Origin: a virus
Length of the DNA: 38,698 bases
Strand: one strand, 5' to 3'
IMG/VR virus record: IMGVR_UViG_3300043450_000149
Span: 1-38,698 of that record
Below, piece by piece: positions 38,442 to 38,698 of the stretch (positions are counted from its first letter, which is position 1; each line of letters begins with the position of its first letter). The notes beneath the pieces are model-generated. The model was given only the letters and a program-made list of their open reading frames with translations, was not told where the DNA came from and searched no databases. Made by a program: the position numbers and the translations under genes.

Positions 38442-38698
38442 TGGTTTCCCCCATTTTCTTCAATTTGAATTTCTCGGCACTCACCAGCAATCGCACTATA
38501 CGCGGCAGCGTCTGTGTAGTTGTCAGGGTGGTATCCCGACTGGAACGAGCGGGCCATCTTCACCAGCACCATGATCCACGAGATGTCTTCGGCAGTGAGG
38601 ACCACTTCGTAACTTTCGCGGGTTCGGGCGATGCACCTCTGCTTGCTGTTGATGTAGGCGTTGATCAGGGTCGCGCAGTCGGACAGGTTGTCGAAGGG
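38438..38698 (-). CDS. DUF6378-like protein (N-terminally cut by window edge)
   Basis: The last 86 residues of a minus-strand gene that enters from the right edge; its stop overlaps the next start (CAATGA). The segment EDISWIMVLVKMARS followed by HPDNYTDAAAYSAIAGE matches the helical core I associate with DUF6378 phage proteins (pattern D-[IV]-x-x-[MI]-M-[VI]-L-x-K-x-A-R, then DN-x-x-DAA-x-Y-x-A-[IL]-A-x-E). That family is a single helical domain of unknown function, often in replication or nucleotide-metabolism neighbourhoods. The start is outside the window. Confidence 0.65.
   Translation of the reverse strand, partial: PFDNLSDCATLINAYINSKQRCIARTRESYEVVLTAEDISWIMVLVKMARSFQSGYHPDNYTDAAAYSAIAGECREIQIEENGGNQ

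Overview
This window is most of a tailed-phage genome; no bacterial chromosomal genes are visible. It looks like a lytic, podovirus-type phage of a Gram-negative, fairly GC-rich host. The evidence is an adaptor-like and a nozzle-like protein, several fibre-like proteins, very large internal virion/ejection-type proteins, no tape-measure or sheath gene, and a Gram-negative lysis cassette with an embedded i-spanin/o-spanin pair. An alphaproteobacterial, possibly aquatic, host is a plausible guess from gene style but is not proven here. No integrase, tRNA, IS element or CRISPR array was found. Terminase, portal and capsid genes are absent and presumably lie left of position 1. Genes are packed tightly, many starts overlap the preceding stop (ATGA, TGATG or TAATG), and no gene-free stretch exceeds 300 bases.

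Plus strand, 1-27495 (virion and lysis): the end of a small cysteine-rich gene; connector-like proteins (76-756, 1298-1948) with small conserved proteins between and after them; a run of fibre-like, beta-rich repeat proteins (2246-11135), two of which are followed by related small helper-like genes (3850-4254, 11138-11602); a lysis cassette (12133-13603) with two small membrane proteins, an M15 endolysin, a 56-residue holin-like protein and nested spanins; a nozzle-like protein (13594-15456); and a block of large internal virion proteins (15751-27495). The last of these, 2085 residues, joins an FtsK-gamma-like winged helix to an HELMH zinc-peptidase motif.

Minus strand, 38698-27497 (replication and take-over), in order of transcription: DUF6378-like protein, an OB-fold/winged-helix-like unknown, DnaQ-like exonuclease, family B DNA polymerase, Cas4/RecB-like nuclease, two small proteins (one HNH-like), SNF2-type helicase, a coiled-coil unknown, a MerR/excisionase-like HTH protein, a probable Acb2/Tad1-type cyclic-nucleotide sponge, a single-stranded-DNA-binding-like protein, a primase-helicase, and a 72-residue terminal gene followed by a strong intrinsic terminator. 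The two transcription units converge at about 27.5 kb.

Two observations stand out. First, a likely anti-CBASS/anti-Thoeris sponge gene sits inside the replication operon, translationally coupled to an HTH protein. Second, a 16-bp palindrome TTAGGG-N4-CCCTAA occurs exactly three times and with one mismatch twice more, always with a 4-bp spacer and mainly in the replication arm. It looks like the binding site of an unknown protein. All family names were assigned by eye from motifs and need profile searches to confirm.
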